From positions 1 to 35,217 of the forward strand of contig JAJOHG010000266.1 of the NCBI GenBank assembly GCA_021029095.1: a stretch of DNA of 35,217 nt, in the 5' to 3' direction. Positions 12,612 through 22,448 of this stretch are shown here, in pieces. Under the pieces are notes generated by a model. It was not told where the DNA came from. It made no database searches and saw nothing but the letters and a program-made list of their open reading frames with translations. The translations under genes and the position numbers were made by a program. Position 1 is the first letter of the stretch; the number at the start of each line of letters is the position of its first letter. The stretch comes from Phellopilus nigrolimitatus. Taxonomy: Eukaryota; Basidiomycota; Agaricomycetes; Hymenochaetales; Hymenochaetaceae.

Positions 12612-12720
12612 TTAACAATTCTGCTGTTCCGTGGTGCCCAGGGCCCACTTCACCCTCACCTTATCCTGCGTCTCCCACCTTATCCTGCGTCTCCGCGGGG
12701 TCCTCCTGGCGATTTCGGAA
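12612..12720 (-). pseudogene. Short relic related to the membrane-protein gene at 19384-22270
   Basis: Positions 12683-12707 are identical over 25 bases to 20837-20861, which lies inside the coding sequence of the GC-rich membrane protein on the same (reverse) strand. The flanking translation is also similar: here EDPAETQ and, one repeat later, ETQDKVRVKWALG, against PAETQEKARAKWAR in the full gene. The frame is broken by the tandem duplication of a 19-bp unit. I infer a copied fragment, not a gene. Confidence 0.5.
12658..12695. repeat. Tandem 19-bp duplication
   Basis: Two adjacent copies of ACCTTATCCTGCGTCTCC plus C or G (12658-12676 and 12677-12695), 18 of 19 bases identical. It lies within the membrane-protein-like relic. 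Confidence 0.9.
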
Positions 12721-12856
12721 GTGGGCCGCCCTGCATATCCACAACTGCAATCTATGAAAACGAGGGTTGAGATTTTACGGGATTCGCAAAGACATACCTT
12801 CAACTTTTATAGAAAACAGAATTGATTCTTTTCAATTGCGCAATTTGATAGGCATA

Positions 12857-12864
12857 TCACGTGA
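12857..12864. promoter_or_regulatory. TCACGTGA E-box palindrome upstream of F-box copy 2
   Basis: Perfect 8-bp palindrome with a CACGTG core, 55 bp upstream of the ATG at 12920. The same motif lies upstream of copy 3 (15267-15274), and a one-base variant upstream of relic copy 1 (5678-5685). CACGTG is bound by fungal bHLH factors such as Cbf1/Pho4-type proteins; use here is inferred. Confidence 0.45.
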
Positions 12865-12919
12865 TGCGCCATCTGACTGGCAATCTTCATCGAGTCGCAG
12901 CGTGAAAGTAGACAGTTCG

Positions 12920-14507
12920 ATGGCTACCTCAGATATCAGTATCGACGAAAACACCCTGCGTATAATTGGACAGGCTCTCACTCGGTTACATCAGAGCAAT
13001 GGCCCCGTCAGCACGGAAAAGCTTTGGACGCTGGGAAATGAGGTAGATGTTACCAAGCTTTCGTGAGTCTTCGTCGTCGTCTAGTATATTCCAATACCTC
13101 TGAGCACCCCTTTTGCCTTCGCTGTTCAGACTCCATGACGCCGATTCTCTCGGCTCAGCCCTGAATAGTACAAAATTCGTTTTTCGCCAGTTGGAAGCCA
13201 CCAAAAACGCACTGTTTCTACTGGCACACTCATGCGAGCAGAGATTGAGCGCACTAAAGGAGGAGATGCAACCCTATTTCCTTCATTCCGGAATTCTCTC
13301 CCTTCCGGACGACGTCCTCGCTCTCATTTTTGAAAGTTCGCTCCTCGACGGAGACGAGTACGAGAACATGCACCCCTGGGCTGAACATTGCATTTCCTAC
13401 GTTTGTCGACGTTTCCGATCCATCTCTCTTGGCCTGCCGAAACTCTGGTCGCGTGTAACCACTAGAATGACCAAAAAATGGATCGAAACTAGGTTGTTGA
13501 GATCAAAAACTGCGGGACTTTCAGTTGATATTTACGAGGAACCATGCGATGACGCAATTTCACGTTTTGGACAGCAGGTGGTCCCGCATGCTCATCGATG
13601 GCAGAGCTTCAGGTTTTTAGGAGGAGATCTACAGGGGTCTTACCGCAGGTTCAATCAGCAACTGGCTCAACAAATCGCAAACCTGAAACTCCCCGCTCTA
13701 ACGTATTTCCGTATAGACCTGCAACCGCAGGACGACGATGACCGTTTCGATGGTCGTGAATTCTACAGGACATGGGAGATGCCGAAACTTCGTCACTCAA
13801 ATATCTCGCATTGCATTCCTGCTGATACTATGTATGGTTCGAAAACTATAACATCTTTCGCCTTCACATTTGCTCGGGGAACCCTCGACTTTGACTTCAA
13901 AAAGCTGATGGACGTCCTGAGTTCTTTGGACAACCTCACAGACTTGTCCCTCCAGCTCATCAATTATGAAGACTACAATTACGATGCGAAATTAGCTGAC
14001 CGCGTGGTGCTTCCGAAAGTCGAGAGTTTCACGCTCACAACACAAATCTTCGAGGCTTTCAAAGTGATAACGATGTCCGTGCAGATGCCAGCGCTCACGG
14101 AACTATCCCTCGACGTTAGCGTGGGTGACGATTTCTCTGCGGAACGCTGGTTAGATCTCGTCTCTATGGAGGGGTATTCTTCCATCAAGGACTTTACCTT
14201 CATTTATAGAGACCACTACGAGTCTATACTCAATTTGAGCACAATATTTAGACAATTTCCAAACACACAAAGCCTCACCCTAGACATGCCGAACCGGATC
14301 GACTATATCACATCCGAATTCATATCCCTTCCTCCCCTTCGTACCCTGTCTTTGAGTCACACTTCAGGCATTAGCCCGGGGCTGATGAATAATCTAGTCA
14401 TAATGTCCAAACAACAAGGGATGTGGAACGAAATCGAGACTCTGGAGGTAACGGGTGGACGTTTACTAGTACGGGATAAAATCAAGGATGTCGAACGAAG
14501 AACCTGA
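12920..14507 (+). CDS. F-box protein with LRR-like C-terminal region (copy 2)
   Basis: Probable SCF ubiquitin-ligase substrate adaptor. Exons 12920-13062 and 13130-14507 give 506 aa. The N-terminal helical extension begins MATSDISIDENTLRIIGQAL and continues through SLGSALNSTKFVFRQLEAT to SCEQRLSALKEEM. The F-box follows at about 104-150 (LSLPDDVLALIFE, then CISYVCRRFRSISLGLPKLW), the usual Agaricomycete form. The rest is a long irregular leucine-rich repeat-like part with recurring 'L..L.L' units (LPALTYFRID, LTDLSLQL, MPALTELSLDVS, SLTLDMPN, LRTLSLSHTS). It is intact and the best preserved of three local copies. Copy 3 shares the same intron position and the same 143-nt first exon, which shows tandem DNA duplication. 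The target is unknown. Confidence 0.88.
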
Positions 14508-15302
14508 CGGGGTTGTGACTTACGATGAGTTTCACGAAGCGACAGATAGGTCAGTTGATCTATCCCTTCCTTGTTGAGAGACTGATTAATGTTCGCGATT
14601 GAGATAGAGACTATGCACATACACGTCCCTGTCTAGAAATTTCATATGAGCATATTTCGAAGGCTGGAAGGCTGAGACTTACATCTATAGGGTTTATATA
14701 GCCTGATCCAAGTAGGGCCTGAGCTGTCCTTTGATGCGTCGCGCTCTAGGTACTCGTCTCCCGTTAAGAGCTCCTTTTTTTTTTTTTCGTCGCCTCTCCA
14801 TCTGCAGTAGAAAATGTGTCTTCCTGCCGAATCCGACCGCGTAACCATACGTTGGATAGTATCCCTGCTAGGAAAGATCTCCGTTTCCCATATGATTCTT
14901 AAGCATGTCACTTCGACCAGTTCGCTATGTTCGAGAATCTTGTGCGCTGTTCAAATGTACAAAGTTATCGTGTCACGAAGCAATGGCAGGATGAACTGCC
15001 AAGCGCACCAGTTCGACGGCTGATGAATGATCCTATAAGCCTATTACCCTGCCTTCTTATTATATTAGATGGTATATGGATGCCGCAGACCTTCCGCGCC
15101 ACTCATCATTAGACACAGTGATTTCCACCAAGAGAATTATTTCGCAGCATGTCTAATAAAGCATACTTTGCTAATCAGTCTAGTCTCGGCGCTCCAGTCG
15201 TAGACTTTGCGAAAAGCACCTGTTACATAATCAAAGTAAATAACTCGAAACAACATGTTAGCCTTTTCACGTGAATGATACCTCTTTCTCCACGACAGTC
15301 AA
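14508..15302. other. Intergenic between F-box copies 2 and 3
   Basis: About 795 bp with no supported gene. A run of about 17 T lies near 14770-14786. The last ~40 bp carry the promoter of copy 3. Confidence 0.5.
15267..15274. promoter_or_regulatory. TCACGTGA E-box palindrome upstream of F-box copy 3
   Basis: Same 8-bp palindrome as upstream of copy 2, here 28 bp before the ATG at 15303, although the surrounding sequence is only weakly alike. Retention in both paralogues supports a functional site; this is inference. Confidence 0.45.
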
Positions 15303-16823
15303 ATGGCCGGCATGGACATTAGTATCGACGAAAATACGCTGCGTATAATCGAGGGAGCTCTTACTCAGATACATGGAAGTAACGATCCCGTCAGTGTGGA
15401 AAAGCTTTGGGCGCTGGGAGATCAGGTAGATGTTACCAAGCTTTCGTGAGTCTTCGTCGTAGCCCACGTTACGGTACAGTACCGTTGAACAACCCTTCTG
15501 TACGCACTGTTCAGATTTCACGACATCGGTTCCCTTGATTCGGCCCTGAACACCACAAAACTAGTCTTTCGCCAGCTGGAAGCCACCAAAAATGCACTGT
15601 TTTTACTGGCACGCTCATGCGAGCAAAGACTGAGCGTGCTAAAGGCGGAGATGCAACCGTATTTCCTTCATTCCGGAATTTTCTCCCTTTCGGACGACGT
15701 CCTCGCGCTCGTTTTTGAAAATTTGCTCCTCAAAAGAGACAAGTGGCCCCGGGTGACACCCGAGCATTGCATTTCCCATGTCTGTCGACGTTTTCGATCG
15801 ATCTCTCTTGGCCTGCCGAAACTTTGGTCGATTGTAACCAGTAGTATGTCCGAAAAATGGGTCGAAACTAGGTTGTTGCGATCAAAAACTGCGGGACTTG
15901 CAATTGATATTTACGAGGAACCATGCGACGACGCAATTTCACGTTTTGGACAGCAGGTGGTCCCGCATACTCATCGGTGGCAGAGCTTCAGATTGGTAAC
16001 TCGTGACAGCCCGACCTCCTACCGCACGTCCAATCGTGAGCTGAAGCAACATTTTGCAAACCTGGAACTCCCTGCTCTAACTTTCTTCGAGGTGTCCTCC
16101 AATGCGTTTACGTTGGAGGACGATTCCAACGATTTCGACTTTTACAAAAGTTGGGAGATGCCGGAACTTCGTCACGCAGATATGACACACCACATTCCTT
16201 CTGACATCTTGCACGGTTCAAAAACTATTACAGCTTTCGATTTCGCATTTTATTCAGACTCCAGTGACCTCGACATCCAGAAACTGATGGACTTCCTAAG
16301 CTCCTTAGACAACCTTACAGAATTGTCCCTCCGGCTCCTGCACTACGCTAGCCACGATCTGGACTTAACCGATCACATAGTACTTTCCAAGGTCAAGAGC
16401 TTCAAACTCACGACAGTTATTCCCGACACTCTAAAAGTAACGTTGACGTCTGTACGGATGCCAGCACTCACGAAACTATACCTCGAAATCCGCGAAATCG
16501 GTGATTTCTCTGTCAACGAATGGTTAGATGTCATTTCTTTGAAGGAGTATCCTTCTGTCAAGGACCTCAGCTTCGTTTACGAAGGCTATGCACGCTGTGC
16601 ATTGGATCTAGCCATTTTTTTCAAGAAGTTTCCAAACATGGAAAACCTCACCTTAAACACGCCGAACCTGAGGCCCGTTGCTGAAGCTTATTTTTCGCCC
16701 CATCCGCGCTTTCATTCACTGTCTTTAACGCACAACACAAATATTGACTCATGGCTAGTGAAAAACTTGGTCGAGCGATTCGAAACAGAGGGACATGGAA
16801 CGAGTTCAAGATCTTGGAGATAA
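15303..16823 (+). CDS. F-box protein with LRR-like region (copy 3), frameshifted C-terminus
   Basis: Tandem paralogue of the gene at 12920. Exons 15303-15445 and 15515-16823 give 483 aa. The N-terminal extension (DISIDENTLRIIEGALTQIH), F-box (SLSDDVLALVFENLL, HVCRRFRSISLGLPKLW) and the very conserved block RSKTAGLAIDIYEEPCDDAI match copy 2. The LRR-like part is more diverged. Near 16791 one base appears to be missing relative to copy 2. The annotated frame then ends with GHGTSSRSWR at 16823, while the next frame continues the family's C-terminus (TWNEFKILEIK, VREEIEEI) to a stop at 16894. So the protein is shortened by about 30 residues at a non-essential-looking end. It may be functional, an early pseudogene or a sequencing error. 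Presumed role: SCF substrate adaptor. Confidence 0.8.
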
Positions 16824-17348
16824 AGAGTAAATATCCATTGGTGCGAGAGGAAATTGAGGAGATCGTTACGAAGGAGAAGCTAAAGTGGTTATAGTTTATG
16901 ATCGAGCAACAGATGGTTGGGCGGTCTCTTTCCTTTCTTGCCAGGAAACTGATTTATCTTCGCAATTTCTCTAGAGCATATTCCTAAAATACGCTATTAA
17001 TCGCTGCATGAGGTACTTGACCGACGGTGCTTGAAGTGTTCTGTTACGCGTACCATGTACTCATCTTATTTTCAAAATTTGCTTTGCGGGGAATAGCGGA
17101 GGCTATTTATGTCGAAAAAATATTTGGGATTCAGGTAAACCAAATCCCGGAGCTCTGAAGGAGACTGCCACAGAACTACGAACTATGAAAAACGTACTCC
17201 TTATGTTGATCTCTCCACAACGACAGACACAGTGACATACGACGTCAGCCCGCATGTCCCAAAACCACATCCACAATGCATCTTATATTTTCGGACTCAT
17301 ACGCGACAACAGGGAATACGGGTACGATAGCGAATTAAACATTATCAT

Positions 17349-17737
17349 GTGTCTGCCGGCACTTGCTCAGTACGGGAGGCACAGTTGATTCGCCCCCACT
17401 TCGGAGCGTTCCGCAGTGCGATCCAGTACATACAAACCGTCCGAACGCGTCTCGCAGGCGACCCGACGCGGTTCGCGCTTTTTCTCGGGGTACTGTTCTC
17501 GTACGACAGCGAGCTTGATAACCACGTCGAGGTTTGCGTGTTCTTGACCTTTATTACATCCTGTCTGATATCAGGGCGGAGGTTCATCGTCTGATGCAAG
17601 AGGTATTTGCGGGCGAACCGCATTTGCTCGGCGAGTTCGAGGCTAAAAATGCCTCGCGAATCCGAATATTGAGAAATCCAGAGCCTGGGCCGGCGAAGAC
17701 GTCGAAACTGTGGTTCGCTGTCTTAAATAGTCCATAG
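17349..17737 (+). pseudogene. Relic of a Sin3 paired amphipathic helix (PAH2-like) domain
   Basis: The translation AFRSAIQYIQTVRTRLAGDP, then TRFALFLGVLFSY aligns with PAH2 of the SIN3 gene in this window ([19 protein letters not shown] / [12 protein letters not shown]). After a likely intron (17532-17577) the second helix pair follows: EVHRLMQEVFAGEPHLLGEF against [20 protein letters not shown]. The intron falls at the same place as the SIN3 exon 2/3 junction. The exon phases do not match by one base, no ATG opens the frame, and nothing resembling PAH1, PAH3 or the HDAC-binding region is nearby. It lies about 5 kb beyond the SIN3 3' end, on the opposite strand. I infer a partial genomic duplicate; a small, differently spliced PAH-only gene is the alternative. 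Confidence 0.65.
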
Positions 17738-19383
17738 AGTGAATAATGAAGCCGAAGTCCATCGTCGAAACCACCAAGTGGAGTTTGGGATAAGGAAGGA
17801 CTAGCCATGATGCTGTCAGATAATATTAGGCGCGAATGTGAGCATAGTGAGCACGCTAGCGGCTCCGCGGGGCCGGGATCGGGGCGCCAGAAAGCTCCCA
17901 GTGCGCGAGGAAGTACAACGGGTCCGTGCTGCCCGGACCCCGTGCGACTGCTCCCGACGAGTGGGAGTCCCGCAGCATGCCTAATTCCAAATCAATCGTG
18001 GTGCACAGAAGGAGTTCCACGCCTCCATCCATCTATACTCTATAGTATTCACGAAGCCCCGCGCATGCGCACGTGCGCTCCTCGGGTGTTCCGAGCCCAC
18101 CGTTTCTCTCAACTGCGCCGCCTTTGCAGATGTGGCTCATGACCCAGCGCCGCCACGCCGCGAAACGGAGCGCAAACAATGCGCCTGTGCCGAAGCGCGC
18201 TGTGTGGGAGCCGTGCCTGCACACGTCGGCCTTCCCCGCCCCGCCTGCGAATCGCGAGCCTCAGGCGACCAATACAGCGGACAGCGGTAAATAGCTGAAC
18301 TGTGTTTAGGCTTCTGGCGCACAACAATACACCAAGCTCTCCTCTCGTGTGGCGCGCACATTCTTAGCCCAGGACGACAGGCAATTTTAGACTCAGAGAG
18401 GGTTTCGCGCTCTATTCGCACAGCCTTCCGACGCCGCAGTTTATATGCAACGCCCCAAGTCCGCGGGACAGTCGGCTGTGAGCCACATTTACCGCACTGT
18501 TCAGTCGGCCGCTGCCGGTGCAGGCGATACGTACATGCTACACTTCTCTTCTCCCAATATGGGCCGAGCCGTGCCCCTCCATGCGTCCAAAGTACAGCTG
18601 ACTGTTCCATAGTGAATAAGCTAATAATGATATGAGCTATTAATGAATACGAAACGGTGGAACCGACTTTGTGCCCGCCAGGATATGCATAAAATCCGGA
18701 TCGAACAGTGAATACGGATTTCGGCCATAAGCATTACTAGATTTGGATTTTTTTAGGATATTTTGATAAGCAGAAGTCAGGAGTATGGCCCCGACACGAT
18801 AATATGATATTCAAACCAGCGTGCAAGTCGAAACGGTAAGATTTCTTATCCAGTATTTCCCATTAAGCTTGTCTTTCCGAGCCTTCGTATAAGACAAAAA
18901 TCAATGCAAGCCTCGAATTGACTTGTCCTTCATGCCATGAAATTCAGACGCAACAAGCTTGGTATTGTACCCTACCGTACGCTGTTTATGTAATTAAGGT
19001 GACAAGAATATGGCATACTGTCACAAATCATCACGTCTTCGTGGCATTTACTACCTGTTAATGAATACGAAAACCTCGAACGGACCATATCCATAATGAG
19101 ATAGTCAACTGTATATTCGTCGTATACACTCGCGAAAGAAAAGAAAGGGGGAAGAAACTACATGCGTGCGCGGGAGACAGAACAGATGCTGCGGGAGGGG
19201 GCAAGAGAGCGGGCGGAGTATGCGTGGAGAGCGGGTACGGTACATTGCGGGGGTAACTATAGCGCACAGATTGTTATTAGCTGATGCAGGCGCGTAGGGA
19301 GGGAGAGCAGAGGATATAGCACAGAGAAAAAATAAGGGAAAAAATGAGTGTCCGTAGTCCGAGTCGCAGGAAGCCAGCGCGGG
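17738..19383. other. 1.65-kb intergenic region with short dispersed repeats
   Basis: No supported gene. The first third is GC-rich with several shadow reading frames, none recognisable; the rest is AT-rich. TTAATGAATACGAAA occurs at about 18642 and again at about 19060 in the same orientation, each followed by a partly similar GAAC.GAC. CCATAG...GTGAATAA occurs near 17735 and 18607. These may be remains of a small transposable element, but no full element could be delimited. Confidence 0.4.
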
Positions 19384-22270
19384 CTACCCCACCGCAGCGT
19401 CCTGGCCAGGCGCCTCCGCCTCCACATCCACATCCACATCCACACCCGCACCCGCACCGCCGCCGTCCTCCTCATCGAAGAACAACGGCGGCGCGCTCGG
19501 CGCCGGCCCCCCGTCCAGTCCATCCAGCTCATCATACGCAAACGGCGGCGCGGATGGGCCGCCCGCTCCCACCCCCACCTCCGCGTCTGTGTCCGTGTCC
19601 GTGTCCGTGTCCGCGGCGGACGCGGCAGGCGCGGGGTACGGCGGCGTGTAGATGTATGCGTACGCGTCCGCGTCTGGGTCTACGAACGGATACGGATATG
19701 GATACGCGCCCGGGGCCGCGCCCGCGAGCGGCGCGTATGCGAGCGCGGAGGAGACGGGCGCGGGCGGCGCGGGGAACGGCGCGTGCGCCGACGGGCGGTC
19801 GAGGCGCAGGGCGAGCAAGCGCGGCGAAAACGCGGAGGCGGAGGCGCGCCGCGCGCTGGACGGCCCGGGGCCTGCGCCGGGCGAGTCGAGCGCGCCGTCC
19901 GCGTCCGCGTCCGCGGCGACGGGCGCACCGCCCAGCACAAGCTCCTGCTCGTGCGCCTCGAGCTCGCGCCACGAGGGCGCATTGGGCACGGGCACAGGAG
20001 AAGGCGTGGGTAGGGGCAGGGGCGCGCCACCGCTAGAAACGGGGAGTTGTGCAGATGGCGGTTGAGGCGAAGGAGCAGATAAGGGCGCCGCGCGCGCGTC
20101 CGGGGCGGACTCCGCAGGCGGCGGCGGCAGCGGGGCGCTCGCGTACGCCGCGAGCCGCGCGAGGGCGCTTTTGTCGTCCGTCGCGACGTGCAGCAGCGCG
20201 CCGCCCCCGCCCTCCTCCTGCTGTTCGTCGTCGCTGAAGTAGACCTCCCCGGACCCGGGCGCGGGCGCGTACCCCGGCGCAGAGGCGCGCTTCTCGTGCT
20301 GCCGCGTGGTGTGCCGCGTAGTGTGCGCCGGCGTGGACGCACCGCGCCAGCGCGAGCGGTACGCCGGCGGGCCCTGCGGCTCGCTTTGGCCCTCTTCACC
20401 TTCGCCTTCGCCCTCATGGTCGAGCGTCGCCCCGCCGGCGCCTGCGGTGCCGGCGGTCTCGTGCCGCCCGGCGTCGACAAAAGGTGCGGGCGCAGGAGGG
20501 GCGTGCGCGTACGCCGAGGAGCCGCCGCTCGAGCGCGCGGACGCCGTCCGCTGCAAAGTTACGCCCGAGGCAGACGCATCCTGCACACGCCGACGATCCT
20601 CCGACAATCTGCCCTCGTCCGGCCGTTCCCCCGCGCCCGGGCCCGTGACGCCAGCCGGGGGCCTCGCCGCGGCACACACCGCCCGAGCAGTCGCCGACTC
20701 CAGCGACACGCCCGACGCGCTCGCCAGCGTTGTCGTCGACGCACCGCCCGCGCAGCCGACTCCGCGCCGGCGGTGCGTCCAGCGCGCGCGCGCCTTCCAC
20801 CTCGCGGCCGCGCGCGCCCACTTCGCGCGCGCCTTCTCCTGCGTCTCCGCGGGGTCCTCCTCCTCCTCCTGCGGCGTCGCGGCGAGCGTCTGCCGGCTGC
20901 GCTCGCGCCGCGCGCGGCTAAAGTACACGGCGCTCCCGCGCTCCCTGCGCGCGGGCGCGCCGCCGCCCTCTTCGCCATCCTCCTCCTCCTCCTCGCTCCC
21001 GCCCTCGCCCTCGCTGCCGCTCTCCTTATCGCGCGCCTTCCGCCGCTTCTCGATGTCCCTGTTCAGCGCGTCGAGCCGCGCGGCGCGGCGCCTGCGGCGC
21101 CAGAACACGGCGAGCGTGCCCGCACACGTGATAGCGGCGGCGAGCAGCAGGCTCGCGACGACGATGAGCGGGACGCGGTACACGCCCGAGCTGCTGCCCT
21201 TGTCCTCCCAGCCGTCAGGGTATATGAGCGCCGCGGCGGACCACGAGGCGGACGCGCTGGCGGCCGCCGCCGACGCCGACGCCGCGGTGGAGGTTGGTGG
21301 GGATGAGTATGCGGCGGAGGAGGCCTCGGCGAGGTCGTCGGGCGGCGCGCTCGGGGAGGCGTTGGTGTCGCTGTCGTTGTCGGCGTCGTGCGACTGTGCG
21401 TGCGAACGGGGCGTCAGCGCGCAATCCATAAGCGGACGAAACAAAAACAAAAAAACAAAAGAAAAAGAAAAAAGAAAAAGAAAAGAAAAAGAAAAGAGAA
21501 GGGAGAATTTGGTGTACCTGGCACAGCGAGCACGACGACCAGAAGCTAACCTTGTGCCAGCGGCCGTCGTCACCGAGTTCGTACCTGTCCGGAATGGTGC
21601 GCGACGTGTAGAGTTCGCTGATGATGTATGCCTCCTCCTCCTGCTCCTCTTCGTACGAGGAGTTGTCGCCGTCGTCGTCGGAGTCCGAACCGCTATCGCG
21701 CCGGGCGCGGCGCCGCCTCTTGTTCCGCGGTCTGGTTTTGGTCGGGGGAGCCTCGGTCTCGGATCGGGGCGCGTGATAAAAAGAGCTAGCAGCGCGCGTG
21801 CTAGTACTTGTGCTTGTGCTTGTGCTTGGGTTATTGATTGAAAAGGGGGCGTCGTGGCCGTCGGAAGTAAAAGGCGAAGCGGGCTTGGACGCAGCAGGCC
21901 AAGCCCAAGTCTCAGGGTGCGTGACCCCGGGGGGCTTGGACGCGGCGCGGCGGTCCGCGGACTCGCCCGGCTGCGCGGTGCGCGTAGCGAGCGCGGGGCA
22001 CAGGAAGTCGGCGACGCCGGCGCCCGCGTCCGCGTCGGCGCACTCGACGGGGCGCGCTGAGCCGGTCGCTGCGCCGGCGAGGGCGGCGAGGACGGCGAGG
22101 ACGCCCTGCGAGGGGGCTGGTCCCCGGACGTTTACGGGTGCTGAGGCTCGGCGGGACAGACACGTGTGCGCCGTCGACGTGGTCGCTGTTGGTGTCGTGG
22201 ACTTGCTCGTCGTCGCTGCAGACGATGAGGAGGAGGAGGGATGGCGGTGCTGTCTGGTAGTCTTGGCCAT
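19384..22270 (-). CDS. Single-pass membrane protein with very low-complexity tail, unknown function
   Basis: Reverse strand, exons 21518-22270 and 19384-21393, intron 21394-21517 (124 nt, with a long T/C tract), 920 aa. The N-terminal part has Ser/Thr runs, a hydrophobic stretch (GVLAVLAALAGAATG), an arginine block and an acidic block before YELGDDGRWHKVSFWSSCSL. One clear membrane helix is VPLIVVASLLLAAAITCAGT (about 325-347), preceded by LIYPDGWEDK and followed by WRRRRRAARL, so the C-terminal 570 residues are cytosolic by the positive-inside rule. That tail is Ala/Pro/Gly/Asp/Glu-rich with DTDTDTDTD and VDVDVDV runs. The architecture resembles Agaricomycete-specific proteins of unknown function that I cannot name. 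ATG 22270 has A at -3 and G at +4; an in-frame ATG at 22342 would add 24 residues. The coding GC content is far above its neighbours. Confidence 0.75.
19421..19458. repeat. Hexanucleotide coding microsatellite
   Basis: CCACAT/CCACCC-type hexamers repeated about six times; on the reverse strand this encodes the alternating VDVDVDV stretch near the end of the membrane protein. Confidence 0.8.
19584..19613. repeat. Hexanucleotide coding microsatellite
   Basis: GTGTCC repeated about four to five times; on the reverse strand it encodes the DTDTDTDTD run of the membrane protein. Confidence 0.85.
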
Positions 22271-22384
22271 GTAACATGGATGTGTGCCAAGCGATCCTCT
22301 GAACTTTGTGAACTGGGGGCTCCGAGAGCCATCACTATACATACCCCGTCCCCTGCCTCTTTCTTATGTAATATAACACACGCC

Positions 22385-22394
22385 ATATATATAC
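22385..22394 (-). promoter_or_regulatory. TATA box of the membrane-protein gene
   Basis: TATATATA lies about 115 bp upstream of the ATG at 22270 and about 43 bp upstream of the alternative ATG at 22342. Transcription starting some tens of bases downstream would favour 22270 as the start codon. The gap to the SIN3 stop codon (22449) is very short. Confidence 0.45.
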
Positions 22395-22448
22395 ACACAC
22401 CACACAAATAGGAAATACTCAAACCCTATCAGAAATCCCTAGGAACCC

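Larger units (their letters stand above)
12518..12919. promoter_or_regulatory. Divergent intergenic region (PTP / F-box copy 2)
   Basis: A 402-bp head-to-head spacer holding both promoters. It contains a 19-bp tandem repeat (12658-12695), a scrap related to the membrane-protein gene at 19384-22270, and a TCACGTGA palindrome close to the F-box start. Confidence 0.5.

Noticed and set aside
18137..18610. 157-codon minus-strand open frame in the 17.7-19.4 kb gap
   Set aside because: Cys/Arg-rich reading frame without any known motif, with equally long frames on the other strand in the same GC-rich stretch; no gene call is supportable.
21438..21505. A-rich AAAAG tract as a poly(A) tail of a retrocopy
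   Set aside because: It lies inside the 124-nt intron of the membrane-protein gene, where on the coding strand it is a T/C tract before the acceptor; no retrocopy or target duplication flanks it.
20306..21841. 511-codon open frame on the plus strand
   Set aside because: It lies antisense to the membrane-protein gene, which has a recognisable membrane helix, splice sites and repeat-coded acidic runs. The plus frame is Ala/Arg/Ser-rich as expected for the complement of very GC-rich coding DNA, and no motif was seen.
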